Shown here in pieces: positions 44,549 to 55,935 of a stretch of 64,000 nucleotides of DNA. How positions within the stretch are numbered: the first letter of the stretch is position 1; each line of letters starts with the position of its first letter. Position numbers and translations under genes: made by a program. The notes beneath the pieces were generated by a model that was given only the letters and a program-made list of their open reading frames with translations, made no database searches and was not told the origin of the DNA. This DNA comes from Oricola nitratireducens (GTDB taxonomy: Bacteria; Pseudomonadota; Alphaproteobacteria; Rhizobiales; Rhizobiaceae). The stretch spans positions 62,001 through 126,000 of the forward strand of contig NZ_JACZCS010000014.1 in assembly GCF_014904745.1 (NCBI RefSeq), read 5' to 3'.

Positions 44549-46492
44549 ATGACCGCTTCCTCGCTTCGTCTGGGCCACATCGTTCCCGTCGCAATTATCG
44601 CCGTCGTCGCGATGAGCCTCGGCGCCCTCGCAATATCCAACTTCATCGCGCAGGGTTCGCTTTCGTCGGCGCAGGTGATCCTTCGGGAAAACAGCGAGAC
44701 GGCCACCAAGGTCAATGAACTGAGCGTTCTGCAAAAAGAGATCGAACTCGACATCGTCAGCACTCAGGAATCCCTGACCGACATTTCGGCGACGCGGGGA
44801 CTCGATGGCCTGGATGACGGCTTCGCGCTTGCCGAGGGATCCTCCAAATCGCTGCGCGAGAAAGTCGCCGCGGCAAGTGAACTGGCAACGGCGCTCAAGG
44901 AGCCGGAACTCGTGGATCGGCTCAAGTCGCTCGAAGCCCAGTACGGCATGTTCTACAAGGCCGGCATCGAGATGGCGAACGCCTATATCGCCGATGGTCC
45001 GGCCGGCGGCAACAAGCTGATGGATTCGTTCGACGCCGTCGCGGACAAGATGCAAGGCGAGATCGAATCCGCCGGCGATCTGGTCGCTCAGATCGTCGAA
45101 AGTGGAAATCAGCAGACCGAAAGCCGCTTCGCCGATGTCCAGTCGAATGCCGACCATAATCTCATGACCATGTCGGCCCTCGGCGTCGTGATGCTGGTCG
45201 CGGGCATCGGCCTGGTCGCGTTTATCGCTCTTCGCCTTCTGAGACCGCTGGTTCGCACAACGAACGCGATGAACGAACTGGCACGTGAAAACTTCGACAT
45301 TGAACTGCCCGCCACCGGGCGCAAGGACGAGATCGGCGATCTCGCCAGGGCCTACACGAACTTCCGCGAGAGACTGAGAGCCAAGAAGGCAGCCGATTTC
45401 GAAGCGGAACAGGAGCGCCAAGAAAAGCGCAATGAGGAACTCGAAGCGCGCGAAAACGAACGCGCTCAGGAAGAGATCCGCACCAAGCACGTTATCGATA
45501 CGCTGGCGCTCGGCCTGGAACAACTTGCCGGCGGCGATCTGACCTGCACGATCGAGTCCCCTTTCGCGGGCGAGTACGACAGGCTGCGTGTCGACTTCAA
45601 CATGTCTGTCGGGAAACTCAACAATACCCTCGCCGAGATCAAGGACAACATCTCCGCCATCAACGGCGATGCAAGCGAGATGCGGTCTGCCTCCGATGAA
45701 CTGTCGCGGCGCACCGAGCAGCAGGCGGCTTCGCTGGAGGAGACGTCAGCGGCGCTCGAGCAGATCACGGCCACCGTGCGCAGCGCCACCGATCGCGCCG
45801 CCGAAGCCTCGCAGATGGCCGGCAGCACGCAGGAAGCGACCAACCGCTCCGGCAAGGTCGTCGCCGAAGCCGTCGATGCGATGGGACGGATCGAAACCGC
45901 CTCGGGCGAGATCACGACCATCATCAACGTGATCGACGAAATCGCGTTCCAGACCAACCTCCTTGCCCTCAATGCCGGCGTTGAAGCGGCGCGTGCCGGG
46001 GAAGCCGGCATGGGCTTCGCGGTCGTGGCGCAGGAAGTGCGCGAACTCGCCCAGCGCTCGGCCAACGCCGCGCAGGAAATCAAGGGCCTGATCCAGAATT
46101 CGGGCACGGAAGTCGCCAACGGCGTGTCGCTGGTGCGCGCAACCGGCGAAGCGCTCGACGAGATTGCCGAAAAGGTCACGGCGATCAACGAGCACATCGC
46201 CTCCATCGCGACGGCGTCGCAGGAACAGTCGACGGGCCTGCAGGAGATCAATATCGCTGTCGGGCAGATGGACCAGATGACGCAGCAGAACGCCGCCATG
46301 GTCGAGGAGTCGACCGCGGTGACGCACCGCCTCTCCGGCGAGTCCGACACCCTTTCCGACCTGATTTCGCAATTCAGGCTGGCCGGCGCGCAGAATGCGC
46401 CTGCGGTGGAAGAAGCTTCCGCAGCCTCCATCCCTGCGGAATCGCCGGCCCGCAATATGGTCCGCTCGGTGGCGCACGCCTTCGGCGGCTGA
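44549..46492 (+). CDS. Methyl-accepting chemotaxis protein, membrane type
   Basis: A 647-residue chemoreceptor: TM1 (about 10-33), a helical periplasmic sensor (34-203) with a four-helix-bundle pattern, TM2 (205-230), HAMP (231-283), a long helical segment with a second HAMP-like stretch, and a signalling domain with the conserved tip [20 protein letters not shown]. Methylation-type Gln/Glu pairs flank it. A near-perfect AAGGAGGT at 44535-44542 fixes the ATG at 44549. It ends in SVAHAFGG and lacks the tether found on the globin receptors at 59384 and 61506. Confidence 0.94.
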   Translation: MTASSLRLGHIVPVAIIAVVAMSLGALAISNFIAQGSLSSAQVILRENSETATKVNELSVLQKEIELDIVSTQESLTDISATRGLDGLDDGFALAEGSSKSLREKVAAASELATALKEPELVDRLKSLEAQYGMFYKAGIEMANAYIADGPAGGNKLMDSFDAVADKMQGEIESAGDLVAQIVESGNQQTESRFADVQSNADHNLMTMSALGVVMLVAGIGLVAFIALRLLRPLVRTTNAMNELARENFDIELPATGRKDEIGDLARAYTNFRERLRAKKAADFEAEQERQEKRNEELEARENERAQEEIRTKHVIDTLALGLEQLAGGDLTCTIESPFAGEYDRLRVDFNMSVGKLNNTLAEIKDNISAINGDASEMRSASDELSRRTEQQAASLEETSAALEQITATVRSATDRAAEASQMAGSTQEATNRSGKVVAEAVDAMGRIETASGEITTIINVIDEIAFQTNLLALNAGVEAARAGEAGMGFAVVAQEVRELAQRSANAAQEIKGLIQNSGTEVANGVSLVRATGEALDEIAEKVTAINEHIASIATASQEQSTGLQEINIAVGQMDQMTQQNAAMVEESTAVTHRLSGESDTLSDLISQFRLAGAQNAPAVEEASAASIPAESPARNMVRSVAHAFGG

Positions 46493-46517
46493 CAGCCTTC
46501 CCCTCAATCGAACGAAA

Positions 46518-46546
46518 AGCGGCCAGCCGATGATCGGCTGCCCGCT
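46518..46546. terminator. Bidirectional terminator between chemoreceptor and creA
   Basis: AGCGG-C-CAGCCGA, TGA loop, TCGGCTG-C-CCGCT with a single mismatch. TACTTTTG follows on plus, TTTTCGTT on minus, so it can serve both convergent genes. Confidence 0.8.
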
Positions 46547-46574
46547 TACTTTTGTCCCGAAGGATCGGTCTATC

Positions 46575-47063
46575 CTATTTTTCCGCCGGCGGCTCCGCCT
46601 GCCCGTAGAGCGGGACGGTCGATATCGCCATCTTGGCCGAGCCATCCTGCACCTGGCGGGAATGCGACAGGTAGATCAGCGTGTTGTTGTCGCGGTCATA
46701 GATGCGCTTGACGACGAGCTTCTTCCAGATCAGCGAGCGCGAGCTCTTGAAAATCTCCTCGCCGTCCTCGCCGAGGTCGATCTTGCCGATCTTGATCGGC
46801 CCGGTCTGGCGGCAGGCGATGGAGGAATTGGACGGATCCTCGAACCAGTTGCCCTTCTGGAGCCGGTCGATCAGGCCGCGGTCGAAATAGGCGACGTGGC
46901 AGGTCACGCCCTCGACGTCCGGATCGGCGATCGCCTCGATGATGATGTCGTTACCGAGCCAGTCGACGCCGACCTTGCCGACCTCCTTGGCGAAAGCGGC
47001 AGAGGGCGCCGCGGCAATGGCAACAGCCAGGACGGCGACAGTGTATCGCAAGGTCTTCAGCAT
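46575..47063 (-). CDS. creA: CreA family periplasmic protein
   Basis: A 162-residue exported protein: signal peptide to about residue 25 (AAPSAAFA), then the CreA domain with KVGVDWLGNDIIIEAIADPDVEGVTCHVAYF, the conserved SIACRQTGPI and the terminal YLSHSRQVQDGSAKMAISTVPLYG. CreA is widespread in Proteobacteria; its function remains unclear. ATG at 47063 matches the family start; the frame upstream is non-coding. Confidence 0.93.
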   Translation of the reverse strand: MLKTLRYTVAVLAVAIAAAPSAAFAKEVGKVGVDWLGNDIIIEAIADPDVEGVTCHVAYFDRGLIDRLQKGNWFEDPSNSSIACRQTGPIKIGKIDLGEDGEEIFKSSRSLIWKKLVVKRIYDRDNNTLIYLSHSRQVQDGSAKMAISTVPLYGQAEPPAEK

Positions 47064-47216
47064 TTTCGGTCTCCGGGGATTATCGAGCAATCCGTTATGT
47101 CGGTTCGCCAACCCGTTACCGCAAGTGCAATCGCTTGTTTGGCTCCAGCAGCCTTGTTGCAATGCCCTTCGCCGGCCTAGTCTCAAAACTTGGCGCGCGA
47201 AAAAGGAGACATACGC

Positions 47217-48053
47217 ATGGGCAAGAAGATCCGCGACAAGGCGCCCAGGTTGAGTGACGCCGATCTGAGCCTGCATCTCGGCCGTTCCGACTATGAGCGC
47301 AAGCTTGCGAAGTTGCAGCGTTTGCTCACGCAGATCCAGCAGGCTTATCTCTTCACCGGCCAGTCAGCTGTGATCATATTCGAAGGATGGGACGCGGCCG
47401 GCAAGGGCGGCACGATCCGCCGGATTTCGGCGGCGCTCGATCCGCGCAGTTTCAAGGTGTGGCCGATCGGCGCGCCGCGGCGCTACTATCTCGAGCGGCA
47501 CTTTCTGCTGCGCTTCATGGAGCGGATGCCGCCAAACGGCGCGATCACCATATTCGACAGATCCTGGTACGGACGCGTGCTGGTCGAACGGGTCGAGGAA
47601 CTGACGCCTGAGAAAAGGTGGCGAGCCGCCTATCAGGAGATCAACGATTTCGAACGCATGATCACCGACGACGGCACGCGTCTCGTCAAGCTGTTCTTCC
47701 ACGTGTCGCCGGACGAACAACTCGCCCGCTTCGAGGAGCGGCTGCGCAATCCGCTGAAGCGATGGAAACTCTCCTACGAGGATTTCCGCAATCGCAGCCA
47801 CTGGGACGACTACGCCACCGCGATCGACGAGATGTTCGAGAAGACGTCGACGGATTATGCGCCGTGGCACCTGATTCCCGCCAACGACAAGAAACACGCG
47901 CGCATAACGGCGATCAAAGCCGTCACCGATTGCCTGAGCCGCGATGTCGACCTCGCTCCGCCGGTGCTTGACGATACCGTTCTCAATGCCGCGAAAGAGC
48001 ATATCGACATGACCCCGTCGCTGATCGAGAGCCTTGCCGGCCGGACCGACTGA
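47217..48053 (+). CDS. ppk2: Polyphosphate kinase 2 family protein
   Basis: A 278-residue PPK2 enzyme transferring phosphate between polyphosphate and nucleotides. Walker A GWDAAGKGG (57-65), the lid segment DRSWYGRVLVERVE and R-P-F-type FFHVSPDEQLARFEERL follow in the expected order, with WKLSYEDFRNRSHWDDY near the end. AAGGAG lies 11 bases upstream of ATG 47217, chosen over an upstream TTG at 47190. Single-domain, cytoplasmic. Whether it makes GTP/ATP from polyP or the reverse is not clear from sequence. Confidence 0.92.
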   Translation: MGKKIRDKAPRLSDADLSLHLGRSDYERKLAKLQRLLTQIQQAYLFTGQSAVIIFEGWDAAGKGGTIRRISAALDPRSFKVWPIGAPRRYYLERHFLLRFMERMPPNGAITIFDRSWYGRVLVERVEELTPEKRWRAAYQEINDFERMITDDGTRLVKLFFHVSPDEQLARFEERLRNPLKRWKLSYEDFRNRSHWDDYATAIDEMFEKTSTDYAPWHLIPANDKKHARITAIKAVTDCLSRDVDLAPPVLDDTVLNAAKEHIDMTPSLIESLAGRTD

Positions 48054-48080
48054 GGATCGGACCGGGCAAGCGGCCCGACG

Positions 48081-49010
48081 TCAATCGTGGCCGTCGTCGC
48101 CGATCCGTTGTGGGCTTTTGCAGGCATGGATGCTGCATTCCATTTCCAGCGTGGAATGGCGGATGCCGAACTCCTCGCTCAGTATCGCCTTGACGCGCGC
48201 CTTGATGTCGTCGGCGTGGCCCCAGGCGCCCTTGTCGATGGCGAGGTGAGCGTCGAGCGCGCTGTCGTGCTCGCTCATCTGCCAGAAATGCGCGTGATGG
48301 ACATTGGCGACGCCCTCGACCGCCTCCATGCGCTTGATCACCGCGCTGGTCTCGATATCTGGCGGACTGCCCAGCATCAGGATGCGGATCACACCACCGA
48401 TCTCGCCAAAGGCCTGCCACAGGATGTAGCCGGAGATCAGCAGCGTCACCAGCGGATCGACCAGCCGCCAGTCGAAGAGCAGGATCAGCGACCCGGCGAC
48501 GATCACGGCGACCGACCCCAGCGCATCGGCGACGTTGTGCAGGAAGGCGGCGCGGATGTTCACACTTTCCTTCGACAGCGTGAAGGTCAGGAGCGCGGTC
48601 GCGACATCGACGGCGAGCGCGACGCCAGCGATGATGACGACCGGCCAGCCTTCGACACCCTGCGGCTCAATGAAGCGCAGCACCGCCTCATAGGCGAGAT
48701 AAAGACCGACGACGATCAGCGTCGTGTAGTTGATCAGCGCAGCGACAACCTCCACGCGGGCGTATCCGAAGGTCATCGACGCATCCGACGGGCGCCTCGC
48801 GATCTTGCGGGCCGCGAAAGCGATGATCAGCGAGATCGCGTCGGAGAAATTATGCAGCGCGTCGGCGATCAGCGCCAGACTGCCGGCGAGAACGCCGCCG
48901 ATCACCTGGACGACGGTCAGCAGAAGGTTGACGCCGACCGCCAGGGCGACGCGCCGGTCGCCCGCCCCCGGATCGACGTGATGATGGTGATGAGAATGAC
49001 CGTGAGCCAA
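48081..49010 (-). CDS. Cation diffusion facilitator family metal transporter
   Basis: A 309-residue CDF exporter, CzcD/ZitB type. A His-rich start (MAHGHSHHHHH), six membrane helices, the metal site pairs DALHNFSDA and HNVADALGS, and a C-terminal ferredoxin-like cytoplasmic domain (about 215-295) with IETSAVIKRMEAVEGVANVHHAHFWQ. It exports zinc or a similar divalent ion in exchange for protons. Single gene; no metal regulator is next to it. Confidence 0.93.
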   Translation of the reverse strand: MAHGHSHHHHHVDPGAGDRRVALAVGVNLLLTVVQVIGGVLAGSLALIADALHNFSDAISLIIAFAARKIARRPSDASMTFGYARVEVVAALINYTTLIVVGLYLAYEAVLRFIEPQGVEGWPVVIIAGVALAVDVATALLTFTLSKESVNIRAAFLHNVADALGSVAVIVAGSLILLFDWRLVDPLVTLLISGYILWQAFGEIGGVIRILMLGSPPDIETSAVIKRMEAVEGVANVHHAHFWQMSEHDSALDAHLAIDKGAWGHADDIKARVKAILSEEFGIRHSTLEMECSIHACKSPQRIGDDGHD

Positions 49011-49173
49011 AATGCCTCCTTCGGGACTGTGCCCGTACCCGAGATAATGTCTCCAGCGGCTAGAGGTTCAAGGCTGAATCATCATTACAGCGAATTTCCC
49101 GCGCGCATGATCGCCCGCCGGGTTGCTGCGACCGCATTCGGTGTTAGGTAACCGACAGCAAAAGGAGCATGTC

Positions 49174-50076
49174 ATGACAACGAAAAAGCGCATTCTCTTC
49201 ACGGGCGGATCGGGCAAGGCGGGAAAGCATGTCGTGCCCTATTTGCTCGACCAGGGCCACCGCGTCGTCAATGTCGACCTGGCGCCGCTCGACCATCCGG
49301 GTGTCGACAATCTGACCGCCGACATCACGGATAGCGGCCAGATGTTCAACGTCATGAGTTCCTATGCGAATTTCGACGAACTGGAGCCGGGCACCGGAGT
49401 CCCCCCCTTCGACGCCGTCGTCCATTTCGCGGCGATCCCGCGCATCCTGATCCATCCGGACAACGAGACGTTCCGCGTCAACACGATCGGCACCTACAAC
49501 GTGATCGAGGCGGCGGTGAAACTCGGGATCAGGAAGATCGTCATCGCCTCGTCGGAGACGACCTACGGCATCTGCTTCGCCGACGGCCGGCGCGATCCGG
49601 CGACGCTGCCGCTCGACGAGGATTACGACATCGATCCGATGGATTCCTACGGGCTTTCCAAGGTCGTCAACGAGAAGACCGCCCGCGCCTTCGCGCTGCG
49701 CTCGGGCTTCGACATCTATGCGCTCAGGATCGGCAATGTCGTGGAGCCGCATGAATATGCGCAGAACTTCCCGACCTATTTCGCCAATCCGGAGATGCGG
49801 CGGCGCAACGCGTTCTGCTACATCGACGCGCGCGATCTCGGCCAGATCGTCGATCTGTGCCTCGCCAAGGACGGGCTCGGCTTCGAGGTCTTCAATGCCG
49901 GCAACAACACAAACGGGATGAACATCCCGACCGCGGAACTGGCAGAACGCTTCTTTCCGGGCGTCCCGTTCACGCGCGAGATGGGCGAGAACGAAGCGCT
50001 GTTTTCGAACAGGAAGATCCGCGACGTGCTCGGTTTCAAGGAACAGCACGACTGGCGGGAATATGTGAAAGGCTGA
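49174..50076 (+). CDS. NAD-dependent epimerase/dehydratase family protein
   Basis: A 300-residue extended short-chain dehydrogenase. The glycine motif is FTGGSGKAGKHVVPYL, the catalytic serine region SSETTYGI and the active Tyr-Lys pair in YGLSKVVNEKT. AAAGGAG at 49161-49167 selects the ATG at 49174 instead of an upstream start. Sugar-nucleotide or uronate dehydrogenases of this type vary widely; no polysaccharide genes flank it. The substrate is left open. Confidence 0.88.
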   Translation: MTTKKRILFTGGSGKAGKHVVPYLLDQGHRVVNVDLAPLDHPGVDNLTADITDSGQMFNVMSSYANFDELEPGTGVPPFDAVVHFAAIPRILIHPDNETFRVNTIGTYNVIEAAVKLGIRKIVIASSETTYGICFADGRRDPATLPLDEDYDIDPMDSYGLSKVVNEKTARAFALRSGFDIYALRIGNVVEPHEYAQNFPTYFANPEMRRRNAFCYIDARDLGQIVDLCLAKDGLGFEVFNAGNNTNGMNIPTAELAERFFPGVPFTREMGENEALFSNRKIRDVLGFKEQHDWREYVKG

Positions 50077-50090
50077 GCGGGCTTTCCCGC
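50077..50090. terminator. Short hairpin between convergent genes
   Basis: GCGGG-CTTT-CCCGC immediately after the epimerase stop. Only five base pairs and no T-run; weak. Confidence 0.3.
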
Positions 50091-50096
50091 CCCGCC

Positions 50097-51821
<1,725 letters not shown>

Positions 51822-52017
51822 GCTTTTTCTCCGTACCGGCGCGGCAAAGGATCTGCCCTGTTGCCGGCGCCTCTTTCCAGTCGGCGCCGAATGTATCCCG
51901 CAAATCCCGGTTCGCAAGAACCGATTGCGCCTCTTTTCCCGTCATTTTCTTGACCTGAACGTAAACGTAAATCAAGCACCAGCTACCGGATGCCGGTGAA
52001 TCGCACTATTCTGTGCC

Positions 52018-52638
52018 ATGGCCACGGGAAATGTCCGCAGGAGCGCAGCCGCGCTGATGATCCTCGCCGTGCTGACGGCCGGGGCAAAGGCTGCCGATGC
52101 GACAGCCGGATCCGGCGGGGCTGCCGCGAGCCTTGTTCCCTATGCCTTTTCCGACGAGTTGGGCGGTTTTTCGATCCTTGCGATCAGCGGCGCGGGCACG
52201 CGCGACGATCCGGTGCATGTCGCGCAATCCTTCCGCACCGCCTCTCCCGTGACGCTGGTGGTCCGTGCGACGCGGCCGATCAATCCGTTCGGACCGTCCG
52301 GCGACTTTGCGACGGGCACGATCCACATCGTCCTCGACGTGACCAACGAAACAGGCATTCCCTGGGTCGGATTGGAACTTGAACTGCAGGAACACATCCA
52401 CGAACCGAGCATCTATGGCGACGGTTTGTCCTTCGACCAGCGCCAGATCGAACGGGTAACCGCGACCTCGGACGCCTTCGCGAACGCCCATTACGATTTC
52501 GAGCCCTACGACCGGCTGCTGTTCGAGGCGGGCGCGCTCAATCCGCATGCCCATGCCGAATTCCGTTTCGTCATCACGGATATCACGCCGCTGCCGACAT
52601 TCTACATAAAGCTCGATCCGCGCATTCCCGCATCATGA
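52018..52638 (+). CDS. Conserved hypothetical secreted protein
   Basis: A 206-residue protein with a signal peptide (about 1-26, LMILAVLTAGAKAA) and a beta-rich mature domain (VTLVVRATRPINPFG, GTIHIVLDVTNETGIPWVGLELELQE, HAEFRFVITDITPLPTFYIKLDPR). The shape suggests a single Ig-like or jelly-roll domain in the periplasm. No named family recognised. It precedes the uracil-DNA glycosylase-like gene by 39 bases, though there is no obvious functional link. Confidence 0.75.
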   Translation: MATGNVRRSAAALMILAVLTAGAKAADATAGSGGAAASLVPYAFSDELGGFSILAISGAGTRDDPVHVAQSFRTASPVTLVVRATRPINPFGPSGDFATGTIHIVLDVTNETGIPWVGLELELQEHIHEPSIYGDGLSFDQRQIERVTATSDAFANAHYDFEPYDRLLFEAGALNPHAHAEFRFVITDITPLPTFYIKLDPRIPAS

Positions 52639-52677
52639 GCGCTTGATGGCGGATGCCGCGTCTGCGAAAGGTGATGG

Positions 52678-53493
52678 ATGGCCAAGGCAACGGATATGAC
52701 ACGGGGCGAACTCGAAAGCCTGCTGCGCTTCTATGCGGAAAGCGGGCTCGATTTTCCGTTGGCCGATGAGGCTGAAGACCGTTTCGAGGCCGTGACCGCG
52801 CCAGCGCCGAAAGCCGCAAATCCGCAATCGGTGCCTGCGGCAGCTGCACCGCCCGCGCGCGCGCCTGCCATGCCGGACGCCGATGCGATCGCTCTTGCGC
52901 AGAAGGTCGCGGCGCAGACGGAAACACTCGATGATCTGCGCAAGGCGGTCGAAGCTTTCGACGGCTGCAATTTGAAGCTGACCGCGCGGAACACGGTGTT
53001 CGAAGGCGGCGCGCGCGGCGCGGCGCTGATGGCGGTCGCCGACGCGCCGGGACGCGACGACGACGCTTCCGGCGAAGCGCTGACCGGGCCGGAAGGCCAA
53101 TTGTTCGACCGCATGCTAGCGGCAATCGGCCATTCGCGCGACGACTGCTATCTGGGCTTTGCCGTCCCGTGGCGCGTCCCCGGAAACAGCGTCCCCTCTC
53201 CGCTTCAGGCCTCCATCTGCAAACCGTTCATCGACCGCCAGATCGAACTGGCGCGGCCCCGCTTCCTGGTCCTGCTCGGCAACGCCGCCGCACGCATCCT
53301 CCTCGGCACCTCGGACAACATCCTGCAGATACGCGGTGCATGGAAAACCGTGCGCACCGCCTCAGGTTTCGAAGTTCCGGCCATCGCGACGCTGCATCCC
53401 CGGTTTCTGCTGGAACAGCCGGCGCAAAAACGATTTGCCTGGGCCGATCTGCTGACGATCCGCGACCGCCTCGACGAAAACGCTCCGTCCTGA
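52678..53493 (+). CDS. Uracil-DNA glycosylase family 4-like protein
   Basis: A 271-residue protein. An N-terminal Ala/Pro-rich part (1-85) precedes the UDG fold (about 88-265). Recognisable family elements are FDGCNLKLTARNTVF, the loop ADAPGRDD (121-128) in place of the usual GEAPG, VPWRVPGN, ICKPFIDRQIEL and the DNA-intercalating LHPRFLLEQPAQKR. It would excise uracil from DNA. The first catalytic loop lacks the usual Glu and the cluster cysteines seem incomplete, so activity is uncertain. ATG at 52678 or 52696. Confidence 0.82.
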   Translation: MAKATDMTRGELESLLRFYAESGLDFPLADEAEDRFEAVTAPAPKAANPQSVPAAAAPPARAPAMPDADAIALAQKVAAQTETLDDLRKAVEAFDGCNLKLTARNTVFEGGARGAALMAVADAPGRDDDASGEALTGPEGQLFDRMLAAIGHSRDDCYLGFAVPWRVPGNSVPSPLQASICKPFIDRQIELARPRFLVLLGNAAARILLGTSDNILQIRGAWKTVRTASGFEVPAIATLHPRFLLEQPAQKRFAWADLLTIRDRLDENAPS

Positions 53494-53586
53494 CGGCGTA
53501 AACGAGGCATATTCCGTCGCCCCTCTTTCATGCGCCCGCCATGCAATCGCGCTAGCAGGCATATGCACACCCATGGATGAATATCG

Positions 53587-54834
53587 ATGCTGCACCTCTT
53601 CCGTCCCGTCGCCGGACTGCTGGCCTCCACCCTGCTGCTGCTGACGGGCATCGGGCTCATCGGCGTGCTGCTGCCGGTCCGCGCGTCGCTTGAGGGGTGG
53701 AGCCCCGTCGTCATCGGCTGGATCGGTTTCGGCTACGCGCTCTGCTTCACCGCGGGATGCATCGTCGTGCCCCGCCTCGTGCTGCGCGTCGGACATGTGC
53801 GCGTCTATGGCGTGCTCGCCTCCGTTCTCGCCATGTCGGCCTTGCTGCATGCCCTGCTGGTCATTCCCGTCGCATGGATCGTGTTTCGCGGCCTTGCCGG
53901 GTTTGCGCTCGCCGGCACCTACATGATCGTCGAAAGCTGGATCAACGAGAAAACCAGCAACGAGGACCGGGGAAAAATGTACTCGATCTACATGGTGACC
54001 ACGATGATCGGCGTGATGGCCGGACAGTTCCTGCTCGTCTCCGCCGATCCGGCCACCACCTCGCTGTTCATGCTGGCAGCGCTGCTGTTTGCCGCCGCCG
54101 TCATCCCGACAGGCCTTTCGAACGCGTCATCACCGAAACCGCTGACCGAGGTTTCGCTAAATTTGGGCAAACTTTACAGGAATTCGCCGCTGGCATTCAT
54201 CGGCATCGTGCTTACCGGCGTCACCTTCGGCGCCTACATGTTCCAGGCGCCGGTCTATCTGCAACTGTCCGGCTTCGGCGAGGCAAAGATCGCTACCGCT
54301 ATGGCCGCGGCGATGGTGGGCGGGATGGTGTTCCAGTTCCCGCTCGGGCGGATTTCCGACCGCACGGACCGGCGGCGCGTCATCGTCGTTGTATCGTTCG
54401 CGGGACTGGTCCTCTCGGTAGCCATTGCGACATCGACCGGGATTTCCTTCACGGCCCTGATCGGGTTGATGGTCCTGTTCGGCGGCGTGCTGATGCCGCT
54501 CTATTCAATCGTCACGGCGCATGCGAACGATCATGCCGACCCGGACGAATTCGTCGAAATCTCCTCCGGCCTGCTCATCCTCTATGGCGCGGGATCGATG
54601 GCCGGGCCGGTTATCGCCGGCGGCTTCATGGCCATCATGGGCCCGACGGGTTTCTTCGTGATGATGGCGGTGTCCTATCTCATCTTCGCACTCTACGCCG
54701 CATGGCGCATCTCGCGACGCCCGGGCGTACCGCAGGACGAGATGACCGAATTCACCTATTCGCCGCCGGTCTCCTCGGCCCTGACCCCGGAGGCCATCCA
54801 GCTTGATCCGCGCGCCGACGAGGCGGCAAGCTGA
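53587..54834 (+). CDS. MFS transporter, YcaD-like (paralogue of 15486)
   Basis: A 415-residue twelve-helix transporter. It shares with the protein at 15486 the segment TYMIVESWINEKTSNEDRGKMYSIY, the loop 8-9 motif [22 protein letters not shown] and a cytoplasmic C-terminal tail ending EAIQLDPRADEAAS. The C-terminal Leu-Asp-Pro-Arg-Ala motif is common to both and absent from MFS proteins generally, as far as I know. Substrate unknown. It ends 6 bases from the convergent DMT gene. Confidence 0.9.
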   Translation: MLHLFRPVAGLLASTLLLLTGIGLIGVLLPVRASLEGWSPVVIGWIGFGYALCFTAGCIVVPRLVLRVGHVRVYGVLASVLAMSALLHALLVIPVAWIVFRGLAGFALAGTYMIVESWINEKTSNEDRGKMYSIYMVTTMIGVMAGQFLLVSADPATTSLFMLAALLFAAAVIPTGLSNASSPKPLTEVSLNLGKLYRNSPLAFIGIVLTGVTFGAYMFQAPVYLQLSGFGEAKIATAMAAAMVGGMVFQFPLGRISDRTDRRRVIVVVSFAGLVLSVAIATSTGISFTALIGLMVLFGGVLMPLYSIVTAHANDHADPDEFVEISSGLLILYGAGSMAGPVIAGGFMAIMGPTGFFVMMAVSYLIFALYAAWRISRRPGVPQDEMTEFTYSPPVSSALTPEAIQLDPRADEAAS

Positions 54835-54840
54835 CCGCCG

Positions 54841-55797
54841 TCAACCCTGCGGGGTGATGGCGCGCCGGGCCCTGGCGCGTTCGAGGCCGAGGCGGTGTTC
54901 GCGGTAAATGATGAAAATGCCCGATGCGGTGACGATCGCCGAACCGATGATCGTCGCCCAGCCCGGCACTTCCGCGAAGACGAAATAGCCGATCGCGATG
55001 CTCAGTACCACCGAGGTGTATTCGAACGGCGCGATGGTCGAGACGTCGGCATGGCGATAGCTTTGGGTCAGCAGGATCTGGCCGAGGCCGCCGCAGAATC
55101 CGGAGAGCACCAGCGACACGGTCTGCGTCATGTCGAGCGCCTGCCAGCCGAAGGGGATCGTCGCCAGCGCGAAGACCGAGGCGGTCACCGAGAAATACAG
55201 CACGATGGTCGCTGTCTTTTCCGTGACGAGAAGCCGGCGCACCAGCACCATGGCAAGACCGGCGATACAGGCGGACGCGAAAGTCGCCGCCACGCCCAGC
55301 GCCTGGTCGCTGCCGAAATCACCGGCGCCGCGGAAAAGCTGCAGCTTGGGCCAGGAAATGACCACGACGCCGAACAGGCCGGCGATGACCGCGCCCCAGC
55401 GGTACCGGCGCACGACCTCGCCGAGCAGAACCGCGCCGAAGACGACGGTGACGAGCGGGCGGGCGTAGCCGATCGCGGTGGAGTCCGGCAGCGGCAGACG
55501 GGTCAGGCCGTAAAAGCCGAGTGCCATGGCAGACACGCCGACGAGACCGCGCATAACATGACCGACCAGGTGTTCGGTTTTCCACGCGCCCGCCAGCTGA
55601 CCGACGGCGAGCAGATACACGCAAATCGGCAGGATCGCGAAGAACGAGCGGAAGAACACGATCTGTCCCGCAGGCAACTGGCCGGCATATTTGATCGCCG
55701 TCGCCATGCCCATGAACGCCGTGACGGAGCCGACCTTCAGGCCGATGGCGAGAAAGGGGCGCGATTCGATGTCGGAAGAAGCAGCCGCGGCAGACAT
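54841..55797 (-). CDS. DMT superfamily (EamA) transporter
   Basis: A 318-residue membrane protein with ten helices in two EamA repeats (about 15-145 and 165-295). Repeat landmarks are IVFFRSFFAILP, LTRLPLPDSTAIGYARPLVTVVFGAVLLGE and the second-repeat APFEYTSVVLSIAIGYFVFAEVP. Such proteins export metabolites such as amino acids or purines. ATG at 55797 matches the start of helix 1; the longer frame is less likely. It is divergent from the MscS gene. Confidence 0.9.
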   Translation of the reverse strand: MSAAAASSDIESRPFLAIGLKVGSVTAFMGMATAIKYAGQLPAGQIVFFRSFFAILPICVYLLAVGQLAGAWKTEHLVGHVMRGLVGVSAMALGFYGLTRLPLPDSTAIGYARPLVTVVFGAVLLGEVVRRYRWGAVIAGLFGVVVISWPKLQLFRGAGDFGSDQALGVAATFASACIAGLAMVLVRRLLVTEKTATIVLYFSVTASVFALATIPFGWQALDMTQTVSLVLSGFCGGLGQILLTQSYRHADVSTIAPFEYTSVVLSIAIGYFVFAEVPGWATIIGSAIVTASGIFIIYREHRLGLERARARRAITPQG

Positions 55798-55935
55798 GGA
55801 ACCCTGTCCGTAGCGCCAAACAAGTTGCGAAGAAAGCCTATCGTTCTCACCGGAACGCAACGGATGGCTGACAAACCGGAATTCCCGGAATAGGTTTTGC
55901 GCGCCCTTCCCTCACCGGGTTCCGGAGAAAAACCG

